NCBI RefSeq assembly: GCF_003999375.1 | Contig: NZ_RJLC01000015.1 | Span: 61,706-125,705, forward strand | Origin: Pseudidiomarina mangrovi | Lineage (GTDB): Bacteria; Pseudomonadota; Gammaproteobacteria; Enterobacterales; Alteromonadaceae | DNA length: 64,000 bases | Direction of reading: 5' to 3' | Shown here: positions 37,065-47,747 of the stretch, one piece after another | How the letters are laid out: each line of letters opens with the position of its first letter | How positions within the stretch are numbered: the stretch's first letter is position 1 | Position numbers and translations under genes: made by a program | The notes under the pieces: model-generated | The model's database searches: none | What the model saw: only the letters and a program-made list of their open reading frames with translations | Told to the model about the DNA's origin: nothing

Positions 37065-37472
37065 CTACTGCTGGTGCATGTTTCCTTCGCTAATTCCAGC
37101 AAGAACCCCACACGCCTCAACTTCCCGGTCATCGTTGCAACTCGCTCTCAGTGAAACGAGTTGTTTCTCAAGCGCTTGCAGAGCGGTTATCTGCGACCGC
37201 ACATGAGAGATGTGATCATCGAGCAAGGCGTTGACGGCGGTACAAGGCTGATGAGGGTCGTCCTGATAGCTCTGTAGTTCGTGAATCTCAGCCAGTGACA
37301 GGCCCAGGATTCTGCAGCGACGGATGAAGGCCAGCCCCTCACCATGCTTCTCGGTATAGACACGGTAACCGTTGTCCTGCCGATCAGGCGGCGGCAACAA
37401 GCCCTGCTGTTCATAGAAGCGGATCGTCTGTGTTTCGACCCCTACCAACTGCGCCAACTGACCAATGCGCAT
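37065..37472 (-). CDS. MerR-family metal-responsive regulator (CadR/PbrR-like)
   Basis: About 135 residues from ATG 37472 (MRIGQLAQLVGVETQTIRFYEQQGLLPPP), the canonical MerR winged-helix start. The effector part has a Cys after the dimer helix junction (HQPCTAVN) and two C-terminal Cys residues eight apart (SCNDDREVEAC). CadR and PbrR use this arrangement for Cd/Zn/Pb binding. It is divergent from the CDF gene and the shared gap contains a MerR-type operator with a 19-bp spacer. It should activate the CDF-lspA pair when metal is present. Confidence 0.88.
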   Translation of the reverse strand: MRIGQLAQLVGVETQTIRFYEQQGLLPPPDRQDNGYRVYTEKHGEGLAFIRRCRILGLSLAEIHELQSYQDDPHQPCTAVNALLDDHISHVRSQITALQALEKQLVSLRASCNDDREVEACGVLAGISEGNMHQQ

Positions 37473-37503
37473 CAGCCTCCTCCCCAACGGATTCTTTACT
37501 CTA

Positions 37504-37534
37504 TTGACCTTATAGTAGCTTTATAGTTTAAAAT
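37504..37534 (+). promoter_or_regulatory. MerR-type promoter/operator
   Basis: TTGACC (-35, 37504-37509) and TAAAAT (-10, 37529-37534) are separated by 19 bp, the over-long spacer typical of MerR-controlled promoters. The spacer contains an imperfect TATAGTAGCTTTATA palindrome. It lies 34 nt before the CDF start. Confidence 0.75.
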
Positions 37535-37567
37535 GGTACCACAACATTGTTCAAGTGGAGTCGTATC

Positions 37568-38464
37568 ATGAGCAAATCCTGTGGTGGCGCCTGTGGCGGT
37601 GATGCAACGTCCGCAGCGGATACCGATATACAAGCCTCCTCCGAGGCGCCAGGGAGATGGGTCAGTGTTTATGCCGTGCCGAAGATGGACTGTCCATCAG
37701 AAGAACGAATGATTCGCCTAGCCCTGAACGGCTTTGAGGAGATTCGGGCGCTGTCCTTCGACTTGTCGAACCGCCGGCTGAAGGTCGTGCATGACGGCGA
37801 GGTCGAGCCCGTCACCTCGAAACTGAAGACCTTGGGGCTAGGCGCCTCGCTTCAGGAAACCGTCGCTGCAAATCCGGAGACCATCAAGGCCGCCGAGTTT
37901 TCGGCAGCTTCTGCTAAGCAAGAATCCTGGACCCTGCGCTGGTTGCTCGGTATCAATGCACTTCTGTTCGTGGTGGAAATGACTGCCGGTCTGATGGCTC
38001 AGTCAACTGGCCTCATTGCAGAGTCCCTGGACAATTTTGCTGATGCGGCAGTGTACGGACTCGCTCTTTATGCGGTTGGACATAGCGTGAAAATGCAGGT
38101 ACGTGCCGCGCATCTTGCTGGTGTACTGCAACTGATCTTGGCTGTGGGCGTGCTCGTAGAGGTGGTGAGACGCTTTGTATTCGGTAGTGAGCCTGAATCG
38201 CTGGTGATGATGGCTATCGCATTCGTCGCATTGATTGCCAATACCAGTTGTCTGCTGCTCATATCCAAACATCGGGAAGGCGGGGCGCACATGAAGGCAA
38301 GCTGGATATTCTCGGCCAACGACGTGGTGATCAACCTGGGGGTCATCACCGCCGGCGCCCTGGTCGCGTGGACCGGTTCCAATTATCCGGATCTGATTAT
38401 CGGCACCATCGCGGGGGGCATTGTACTTAACGGTGCCAGACGCATTTTGGCGTTGAAGGGTTAA
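37568..38464 (+). CDS. CDF-family cation efflux protein with N-terminal metal-binding domain
   Basis: About 298 residues from ATG 37568 (GGAG site). The first 20 residues are Cys/Gly-rich (SCGGACGG). Residues about 36-100 form an HMA-like ferredoxin fold with a MDCPSEE site. The CDF membrane domain follows, with GLIAESLDNFADAAVYGLALYAV carrying the D-x-x-x-D metal site and SANDVVINLGVITAG carrying the second N/D pair. It exports divalent cations such as Zn or Cd to the periplasm. It is the passenger transporter of the ISPpu12-like element and runs directly into lspA (3-nt gap). Confidence 0.88.
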   Translation: MSKSCGGACGGDATSAADTDIQASSEAPGRWVSVYAVPKMDCPSEERMIRLALNGFEEIRALSFDLSNRRLKVVHDGEVEPVTSKLKTLGLGASLQETVAANPETIKAAEFSAASAKQESWTLRWLLGINALLFVVEMTAGLMAQSTGLIAESLDNFADAAVYGLALYAVGHSVKMQVRAAHLAGVLQLILAVGVLVEVVRRFVFGSEPESLVMMAIAFVALIANTSCLLLISKHREGGAHMKASWIFSANDVVINLGVITAGALVAWTGSNYPDLIIGTIAGGIVLNGARRILALKG

Positions 38465-38467
38465 ATA

Positions 38468-38980
38468 ATGCTCATTATTGGCAAAAAGCTCTCGCCGTAT
38501 GCCCTATTGTCCATATCGGGCCTGCTGGCAGCGTCTGATCAGGCTGTAAAGTGGCTGGTGCAGCAATCAATGGCCTATGGCGAGTATGTTTCGGTGACCC
38601 CGTTCTTTAACTGGGTGCACCTATGGAACACCGGTGCCGCATTCAGTCTTTTTGCGAATGGTGGAGGCTGGCAGCGCTACTTTTTTATCGGAATCGCGGT
38701 AGTGGTCTCGATTTTTCTGATCAAGCTGATCCTTGAAAATCGTCATAAAGGAGAAGCCATCGCTTACAGTCTTATCCTCGGTGGCGCCATGGGCAACCTG
38801 ATTGACCGGGTCTTTCGCGGCTATGTTGTGGATTCCTTTGATTTCTATTGGCGAGACTGGCATTGGCCGGCCTTCAACCTGGCTGATATTGCAATTGTCC
38901 TCGGTGCCTTACTGTTCGTTTCCAGCAGCTTGTTGGGTAAAAAAGCAAACACCAATGCCGAGTCGGATGGATCTGACTGA
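38468..38980 (+). CDS. lspA: lipoprotein signal peptidase (accessory copy)
   Basis: A 170-residue signal peptidase II. The catalytic aspartates are Asp 113 (GNLIDRVF) and Asp 140 (NLADIAI), and four membrane helices are predicted. It processes lipoproteins at the lipobox Cys. A transposon-borne second copy is a known feature of ISPpu12-type elements; the chromosomal copy would be elsewhere. It follows the CDF gene with a 3-nt gap and shares its promoter. Confidence 0.93.
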   Translation: MLIIGKKLSPYALLSISGLLAASDQAVKWLVQQSMAYGEYVSVTPFFNWVHLWNTGAAFSLFANGGGWQRYFFIGIAVVVSIFLIKLILENRHKGEAIAYSLILGGAMGNLIDRVFRGYVVDSFDFYWRDWHWPAFNLADIAIVLGALLFVSSSLLGKKANTNAESDGSD

Positions 38981-38982
38981 CA

Positions 38983-39962
38983 CTGCGGCTGCATGAGTAC
39001 GTGGAGAAGGAATCCTTCAACCACCCCTACACCTTTGTGGCGGCACAGACCGGCCTGGACGATAAGACGGTGCGCGACATCTTCAACGCCCGCGCCGAGT
39101 TCCTGGGGCGCTGGCACCGCTTCGAGACGCCCCGCATCCTGGGCATTGACGAGCTATACCTGAACAAGCGCTACCGCTGCATTCTGACCAACATTGAGGA
39201 GCGAACCCTGCTCGACCTGCTGGCCACCCGCCGCCAGGACGTGGTGACCAACTACCTGATGAAGCTGAAAGACCGGCAGAAGGTCGAGATCGTCAGCATG
39301 GACATGTGGAACCCCTACCGGGCAGCGGTCAAGGCTGTGCTGCCCCAGGCCCGTATCGTGGTCGATAAGTTCCATGTGGTGCGCATGGCCAACGATGCCC
39401 TAGAGAGAGTGCGCAAGGGCCTCAGAAAGGAGCTGAAACCGTCCCAGAGCCGGACTGGAAAATCCTGCTGAAACGCGCTCACGAAGTCTCAGACCGGGAG
39501 CGCCTCATCATGGAGACCTGGACAGGCGCGTTCCCGCAACTGCTGGCCGCCTACGAGCACAAGGAGCGCTTCTACGGCATCTGGGACGCCACCACACGGC
39601 TCCAGGCAGAAGCCGCCCTGGACGAGTGGATAGCCACCATCCCGAAGGGCCAAAAGGAAGTCTGGAGCGATCTGGTCAGGGCAGTGGGAAACTGGCGCGA
39701 AGAGACCATGACCTACTTCGAGACGGACATGCCCGTCACCAACGCTTACACGGGGTCCATCAACCGACTGGCCAAGGACAAGAACCGTGAAGGGCGCGGT
39801 TACTCCTTCGAGGTGATGCGGGCACGAATGCTCTACACCACGAAGCACAAGAAGAAGGCACCGACTGCGAAGGTCTCTCCTTTCTACAAGAAAACCATCG
39901 GTTACGGACTGCCGGACTTCGCAGAGGAACTCAACTACGGAGTCGATCTATCAACCATCTGA
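38983..39962 (+). pseudogene. ISL3-family transposase, truncated and frameshifted
   Basis: The frame begins right after the lspA stop with no start and no N-terminal zinc-finger domain, then reads VAAQTGLDDKTVRDIF ... GIDELYLNKRYRC ... VSMDMWNPYRAAVKAVLPQA ... VVDKFHVVRMAND. This is the catalytic core of an ISL3 transposase. Around 39440-39475 it shifts frame, and the second part continues DWKILLKRAHEVSDRERLIM through GRGYSFEVMRARMLY to a stop at 39962. The missing N-terminus and the frameshift should make it inactive. The right inverted repeat follows 35 nt later. Confidence 0.88.
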
Positions 39963-40050
39963 GGGTGGTATCAGATTGATGGGGTGAAGGTGCCCCATCA
40001 ACCATTAAATCCGTATACCCAAAAAAATTAAACATGAGTACCAAATCAGT

Positions 40051-40425
40051 ATGCGCTCAGCCATGGAGGCTGAACAAGTCAATGATTTAGACAATGCGTT
40101 TAAGTCTCTTGAAAGAGCGCATATTTTAGGGCAGAGATATTTTATACCGCACATAGCGACGCACTGGCAGATGTTACGAATTGGGCTTAAACGCAATGAT
40201 AATCGCGAGGTTATTGGTCAGATCGTCCGTTTGATAGCAACGGTTCCGGGTTTTATATTTGGTTGGGTTCCAAGGGGAAATCCTGGAGGCGCGAATATCT
40301 CTGCTTTAAAGCCAGTGCCCTTGCCAGCTGACTTGCAACCCTTGCTAGCTGACAGCCCCATTTGGCGGGACGTCTTAATACGCCTGACTATTTACGCGGT
40401 TATCGTTTTAATCGTATTAGCATAA
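40051..40425 (+). CDS. DUF3703 family protein, N-terminus cut by the transposon end
   Basis: 124 residues from ATG 40051, with family features AFKSLERAHILGQ, HWQMLRIGLKRNDNREVIGQ and GWVPRGNPGGANIS, and one C-terminal membrane helix (LIRLTIYAVIVLIVLA-like). The frame is open upstream to the inner IS end at 40020 (KKIKHEYQIS), so the first few native residues were removed and the product starts at an internal Met. DUF3703 genes are regular companions of heavy-metal RND operons; function unknown. It converges on czcA. Confidence 0.75.
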   Translation: MRSAMEAEQVNDLDNAFKSLERAHILGQRYFIPHIATHWQMLRIGLKRNDNREVIGQIVRLIATVPGFIFGWVPRGNPGGANISALKPVPLPADLQPLLADSPIWRDVLIRLTIYAVIVLIVLA

Positions 40426-40444
40426 ACACCCATACTATTGCCAA

Positions 40445-40485
40445 AACGTTCTTCGCTGCAGCCCAATGCTGCAGCGAAGAACGTT
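40445..40485. terminator. 17-bp perfect inverted repeat between DUF3703 and czcA
   Basis: Arms 40445-40461 and 40469-40485 are perfectly complementary around a 7-nt loop (CCCAATG). It sits between two converging genes, so it most likely ends both transcripts, although neither side has a good T-run. A structure acting on mRNA stability is also possible. Confidence 0.6.
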
Positions 40486-40490
40486 AATGA

Positions 40491-43622
<3,132 letters not shown>

Positions 43623-44642
43623 TTAATCATCATGCTCGGCTTCAGATTTTTCAATATCCGCTTTTAACAGATAGCTGTTTGTAGTGACATACAACTGGCC
43701 GGGCTTTAAACCGGCAATCACTTCGACATAATCCATGTCGCTACGGCCAAGCTGCAATGGGGAAAAGACATATTCGCTATTATTTTTCACGAAGACACCG
43801 CTTTTATTGTCCAGTATTTGAATGGCAGATTTTTTAACGGCAAGCTCAACGTTGAATTCACCGCTTATCACAGCACCTTCGATCAATTGCCCGGACGACA
43901 GTTTACCGTCACGGTTATCCAGCTTAACTCTGGCCAGTTGATAGGGCTGGGTTAATGATGGGATGATATGCGCAATTACGCCGTTAATCTCAGTGTCAGC
44001 GGCCATAATGACCACTTTTTGTCCTGTCGCGACAGCATCTTGTTGTGACGGGTACAGGCGAAAATCTGCCCACAGGCCGCCAAAATCAGCAATGCTAAAC
44101 AGCGTCTGCTGCTGTGCGACTTCACCAACATTGGCGCTGCGCTGAATAATAACGCCGTCAATTGGCGCTTTAATGGTATAGGTATTTAAGCTCTCATTTG
44201 ACTCGACAACGGCCAGTACATCGCCTGCTTTTACGCTGTCACCCAGCGAGAATTTCACCGAGGTAAGAATACCGGGAAAACGGGCATTAACATGGCTGAT
44301 GCGGTTTGGATCAGCGCTAAGCTTGCCATAAACAACCTGATGTTGGCGTAATCGCTGGCTGTCAGCACGGTCTGTGACAATATTAACCGCCGTAGCCATA
44401 TCATCACTAATGCGGCTGCTTAGGGTTTCGTTGTGTTCATGCTCGTCGTTTTCGTCGTGCCCTTCATGCTCATTGTGTTCTTCATGTTCTTCGTGCTCTT
44501 CATTTTTCTTAGTGTCAGATTGCGGCTTTACCGCTTGTTCTTTGGCATGGACGTGAGCTTGTTCTTGCTCATTGGCGGCCATTACATGCATCGGCATCAG
44601 CCAGGCTGCAATAAACATTGCCAGTGTTACATGTGGTTTCAT
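43623..44642 (-). CDS. czcB: CzcB-type membrane fusion protein with His/Glu-rich N-terminus
   Basis: About 339 residues from ATG 44642 (AGGAAG site); the longer frame is spurious. The signal peptide is MKPHVTLAMFIAAWLMPMHVMAA. A strongly His/Glu-rich segment follows (about 25 residues dominated by EEHEEHNEHEGH-type repeats) that should bind divalent metal in the periplasm. The lipoyl-like hairpin domain has VSLGDSVKAGDVLAVVES-like sequence (FSLGDSVKAGDVLAVV) and APIDGVIIQRSANVGEV. It bridges CzcA and the outer-membrane CzcC. The gap to czcA is 9 nt. Confidence 0.9.
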   Translation of the reverse strand: MKPHVTLAMFIAAWLMPMHVMAANEQEQAHVHAKEQAVKPQSDTKKNEEHEEHEEHNEHEGHDENDEHEHNETLSSRISDDMATAVNIVTDRADSQRLRQHQVVYGKLSADPNRISHVNARFPGILTSVKFSLGDSVKAGDVLAVVESNESLNTYTIKAPIDGVIIQRSANVGEVAQQQTLFSIADFGGLWADFRLYPSQQDAVATGQKVVIMAADTEINGVIAHIIPSLTQPYQLARVKLDNRDGKLSSGQLIEGAVISGEFNVELAVKKSAIQILDNKSGVFVKNNSEYVFSPLQLGRSDMDYVEVIAGLKPGQLYVTTNSYLLKADIEKSEAEHDD

Positions 44643-44720
44643 AATGCTATCTTCCTGTATGTTCTGTTTGCCACGTCGCACAGTTAATGAAGTGCGGCAG
44701 CGGGGCAATAATCTTGTCAG

Positions 44721-45965
44721 TTACTGCGTTACCGGCTCGGCGGTAAGCTGTTCAATCGTCGCCTGGCTCAATAGCACCGCAGTGGCGGTTTCCAGTAAGT
44801 GTCTTTTTGCCTGCAACAATTCTTGCTGGGCATTAAGCCAATCCTGATAATTTGAGCGCCCGCGCTGGTATGCATCACGCGTAAGATCCAGCGCTTGTTC
44901 CAGGTTGGGGATCACGTACTGCGCCAACTGTTGGTGACTGGTAATAAATTGCTGTCGTTGCGAGTACGCATCAAACAAGCGTTCATGCAGGATCAGTAAG
45001 CTATCCTGCTGTCGATACTCGACATTGTTTCGCTCTGCCAGCGCAGCTTCGATGGCTGCACTATTGCGACGTTCAGCAAATAACGGCACTGAGATACCAA
45101 AGGTAAGGCCTGTATCATCACTGGCATGATAGCGTCTTACCCCTACCTGCCAACTCAGATCGGCGCGATTCTGGCTTTGTGCCAGTCGCACTTCAGCGTC
45201 TTTTAACCGACGTTCAGAGGCAAAAATGGTTAACGCCGGCGATTGTTGCAGCCGCTGATACAGCTCAGCAAAAGGGCGGCTTTGGCCAAAAGCAAACAAG
45301 TTACCTGCCACAACGTTAAAGTTGGCGCTGGTATCACCCCAAAAACGTGCTATGGCTATTTTTTGCCGCTCAATGCGCTGCAAAAGGGCGTCCCGCCCGA
45401 TCTGAACCTGCGCCAGTTGCGCCTTTGCCCGCATGATTTCAGCATCTGACAAGGCACCGCTGGCGGCACGTTTTTCAGCGCTTTGCAGCAGGGCTTCTGA
45501 GAGCGCTACGGCCTCTTCTGTCAGTGTCAATTCCTGCTGGCTGGCCAATAGATTAATATAATTGCGGGTAAGCTCTGCCAGCACATCCAGGGTTTGCGCC
45601 TGTTGCTGCCATTCAAGAGTATTGAGCCTGGCGTCTACTACCGCAGCGCGCCATTGGGCTTTATTATCCAGCTCTATCACGGAAGATAAGGCGATTGTCA
45701 GCTCAGCACCGGCCAGCCCTCTGGCCTCTCCGGTGCCCGCAACATTCTCAAGCTCTACACCGAGTTGATAACCGGGTTTAAGGCTTTGCAAATCACGCTC
45801 TGCAAACAGACGCTGTTGCGTAAATTTAAACTGATGCAGCTGAGGGTTGTGTTGCAGCGTTTTATCTATTGCCTGTTGTAATGTCAGTGCTTGCGGCTCT
45901 GCACGTAGCGGAAGCGCGCAAAATACCGCCGCCAGTATTGCTGGCAGCATTAGTGTCATACGCAT
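44721..45965 (-). CDS. czcC: CzcC-type outer membrane efflux protein
   Basis: A 414-residue TolC-fold channel. It has a signal peptide (MRMTLMLPAILAAVFCALPLRA) and two repeats of long helices with ALTLQQAIDKTLQHNPQL and LELTRDAYQRGRSNYQDWLNAQQELLQAK-like segments (ALDLTRDAYQRGRSNYQDWL). It has an AGGAGC ribosome site. It is the first structural gene after the small CzcI-like gene and sits 78 nt before czcB. Confidence 0.9.
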   Translation of the reverse strand: MRMTLMLPAILAAVFCALPLRAEPQALTLQQAIDKTLQHNPQLHQFKFTQQRLFAERDLQSLKPGYQLGVELENVAGTGEARGLAGAELTIALSSVIELDNKAQWRAAVVDARLNTLEWQQQAQTLDVLAELTRNYINLLASQQELTLTEEAVALSEALLQSAEKRAASGALSDAEIMRAKAQLAQVQIGRDALLQRIERQKIAIARFWGDTSANFNVVAGNLFAFGQSRPFAELYQRLQQSPALTIFASERRLKDAEVRLAQSQNRADLSWQVGVRRYHASDDTGLTFGISVPLFAERRNSAAIEAALAERNNVEYRQQDSLLILHERLFDAYSQRQQFITSHQQLAQYVIPNLEQALDLTRDAYQRGRSNYQDWLNAQQELLQAKRHLLETATAVLLSQATIEQLTAEPVTQ

Positions 45966-46016
45966 GGGTATGCTCCTGAAAGTTAATCGTTAATAAAAAA
46001 AGATAAACAAGCAGGA

Positions 46017-46382
46017 TCAGATATTTGGCGGCGGCACCGGTGGGCGATAGCTAATGAGGTTTAACCCTGGTTGGGTAGCGGCTATAACACTGTCACGGAA
46101 GTTAAGCAGTTCCATGCCCTGAAAAAAAACGATATAGCAGGTCACATGAGCATGATTACTGTGTTCGTCGGCATCATACTCAGAGTTATGTGCAACGTTA
46201 TGTGCAGTGACTTGCTCACTGCTTACGTCGAAAAGGGTATCTGAGTGGCAGTATTCATGTTGCAGGTCAGTGTAGGCATGGGCATGATCAGGCAAATGCA
46301 TAACTAACGCATCACAGGCCATCACGGCATGATTCAGCATAATCAGCAACAGTAATAATAAGCCTGATGTACGACCTAACAT
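46017..46382 (-). CDS. small His-rich periplasmic protein, CzcI-like
   Basis: A 121-residue protein with a hydrophobic signal (LLLLLLIMLNHAVMA), many His residues (LPDHAHAYTDLQHEYCHS; DEHSNHAHVTCY) and a Pro-rich tail (YRPPVPPPNI). CzcI family proteins at the head of czcCBA operons have this layout and are thought to influence metal sensing. It is the first gene of the operon. The family call is based on layout and position only. Confidence 0.65.
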   Translation of the reverse strand: MLGRTSGLLLLLLIMLNHAVMACDALVMHLPDHAHAYTDLQHEYCHSDTLFDVSSEQVTAHNVAHNSEYDADEHSNHAHVTCYIVFFQGMELLNFRDSVIAATQPGLNLISYRPPVPPPNI

Positions 46383-46565
46383 AAATCCCTCAGTAAGTTA
46401 GCGCTATGGTAGCGCTATTGCGACTTAACAACAAGCTACGCTTTTAGCTGCAACTCGAAGCGCACGCTAGAGCACTGTGGTATTTTAAAACAATTGAATG
46501 AAGCCGTTAGTCAAACCAACTAAGTTGTTATCAGCAATAAATAGGTGAGTCTTAATGCACCAGCA

Positions 46566-46587
46566 CAACCATTAAATCCGTATACCC
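46566..46587 (+). repeat. solo right inverted repeat of the composite transposon
   Basis: A 22-bp sequence ending in CCGTATACCC, identical to the right end of the ISPpu12-like element at 39999-40020, but with no transposase beside it. Directly followed by the 8-bp duplication ACATTAAA. Confidence 0.85.
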
Positions 46588-46595
46588 ACATTAAA
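46588..46595 (+). repeat. right target-site duplication of composite transposon
   Basis: ACATTAAA, identical to 36970-36977 on the other side of the transposon. It overlaps the start of the T/A-rich flank of the pstS terminator. Confidence 0.85.
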
Positions 46596-46598
46596 AAA

Positions 46599-46621
46599 GC
46601 CGAATCGGAATTCGATTCGGC
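46599..46621 (-). terminator. pstS intrinsic terminator
   Basis: A 9-bp perfect stem (GCCGAATCG / CGATTCGGC) with a 5-nt loop, 26 nt after the pstS stop, followed on the minus strand by TTTTTTAATGT. Before the transposon arrived it probably also served asnC from the other side. Confidence 0.88.
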
Positions 46622-46646
46622 CCTTTCTATGGTATTTAGTCTGCGG

Positions 46647-47621
46647 TTAGTCAGCTAAGCCTAAACGTTCCAGTTCTTGCTCAACGACAATGCGTGGTAC
46701 TGGAATGTAGCCGTCTTTGTCGACGATTTCTTGGCCAGTTTTTGACAGCATGAACTTCACGAACTCAGCAGTAGCTGGGTCTAATGGCTTGTTCGGGTGC
46801 TTGTTTACGTAAATATATAAGAAGCGTGACAGTGGGTATTTGCCGGCTAACGCGCTTTCAGTATTGGCATCAACAAATTCACCGCCTTCTTCCAACGCTA
46901 ATGGCACGGTCTTAACACCTGAGGTGATGTAGCCGATACCTGAGTAGCCGATGGCATTCAGTGAGGTTGATACCGACTGTACTACTGACGCTGAACCTGG
47001 CTGCTCATTGACGTTGTTGCGGAAGTCGCCATCACACAAGGCGATTTCTTTGAAATAACCGTAGGTGCCTGATACTGAGTTACGACCGTACAATTGTAAG
47101 TCGCGGTTTACCCAGCTACCGGTCAGGCCTAAATCACCCCAGCGGCTCACTTCTTGACTGGCACCACACAGACGAGTTGACGAGAAGATGCTGTCGACTT
47201 GAGCAATGGTCATGCCTTCAATCGGGTTATCTTTGTGTACGAATACTGCTAACGCGTCGATAGCCACACGAATTTCAGTTGGCTTATAGCCGTGGCGCTT
47301 TTCAAAGGCTTCGATTTCTTTCGACTTCATGGCGCGGCTCATTGGCCCGAAGTTTGAGGTGCCTTCAGTAAGAGCAGGTGGCGCAGTTGATGAACCGGCA
47401 GCTTGAATCTGCATGTTCACATTTGGGTAGAGGCGCTTAAATTCTTCGGCCCAGAAGGTCATCATGTTGGCCAGAGTGTCTGAACCGACTGATGATAAGT
47501 TGCCTGACAAACCGCTTACTTTCTCGTAAACCGGCAGGTCGTCAGTTACTTTTTGGGCGTTGGCTGATACGCTCAACAACGCGGCTAATGAGGCTGATAA
47601 AAACGCTGATTTGAATTTCAT
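46647..47621 (-). CDS. pstS: phosphate-binding protein PstS
   Basis: About 324 residues from ATG 47621 (GGAG site), with signal peptide [22 protein letters not shown]. Phosphate-site segments [31 protein letters not shown] and [15 protein letters not shown] are characteristic. It is the periplasmic receptor feeding PstC/PstA. It has its own Pho-box promoter and terminator and is separated from pstCAB-phoU by asnA, asnC and the transposon. Confidence 0.95.
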   Translation of the reverse strand: MKFKSAFLSASLAALLSVSANAQKVTDDLPVYEKVSGLSGNLSSVGSDTLANMMTFWAEEFKRLYPNVNMQIQAAGSSTAPPALTEGTSNFGPMSRAMKSKEIEAFEKRHGYKPTEIRVAIDALAVFVHKDNPIEGMTIAQVDSIFSSTRLCGASQEVSRWGDLGLTGSWVNRDLQLYGRNSVSGTYGYFKEIALCDGDFRNNVNEQPGSASVVQSVSTSLNAIGYSGIGYITSGVKTVPLALEEGGEFVDANTESALAGKYPLSRFLYIYVNKHPNKPLDPATAEFVKFMLSKTGQEIVDKDGYIPVPRIVVEQELERLGLAD

Positions 47622-47674
47622 AATGACTCCGTTGGTCGTTACCGCACTGCGGCTTTTGTTCAAATAACGGGGAA

Positions 47675-47708
47675 AGTGTAGAACGTCAATGTGACAGTAT
47701 TATGACAA
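47675..47708 (-). promoter_or_regulatory. PhoB-dependent promoter of pstS
   Basis: On the minus strand, the Pho box TTGTCATAATACTGTCAC (47691-47708) matches 16 of 18 consensus positions and is followed after exactly 10 nt by TACACT (47675-47680) as the -10 element. It is about 55 nt before the pstS start. Confidence 0.82.
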
Positions 47709-47719
47709 TGTGCAAAAAA

Positions 47720-47737
47720 CTGTCATAAATCTGTCAT
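47720..47737 (+). promoter_or_regulatory. perfect Pho box in the opposite orientation
   Basis: CTGTCATAAATCTGTCAT matches the 18-bp consensus at every position but reads on the plus strand, pointing at the end of phoR. It sits 11 bp beyond the pstS box. It could strengthen PhoB binding at pstS or direct transcription antisense to phoR. Confidence 0.7.
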
Positions 47738-47747
47738 AGCTTTTCAA

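Larger units (their letters stand above)
36978..40020. mobile_element. ISPpu12-like ISL3 element, 5'-deleted transposase
   Basis: Gene content (MerR regulator, CDF cation transporter, lspA, ISL3 transposase) and order match what I recall of ISPpu12 from Pseudomonas putida. The ends are the left repeat at 36978 and the right repeat ending at 40020. At 3043 bp it is roughly 330 bp shorter than the length I remember for ISPpu12 (about 3.37 kb), which fits the missing 5' part of the transposase gene. The comparison is from memory, not a database. Confidence 0.75.

Noticed and set aside
46566..46587. The 22-bp repeat at 40000 and 46570 as attL/attR of a site-specific integrase
   Set aside because: No integrase is present, and the octamer duplication plus inverted partner at 36978 show that these are transposon ends.
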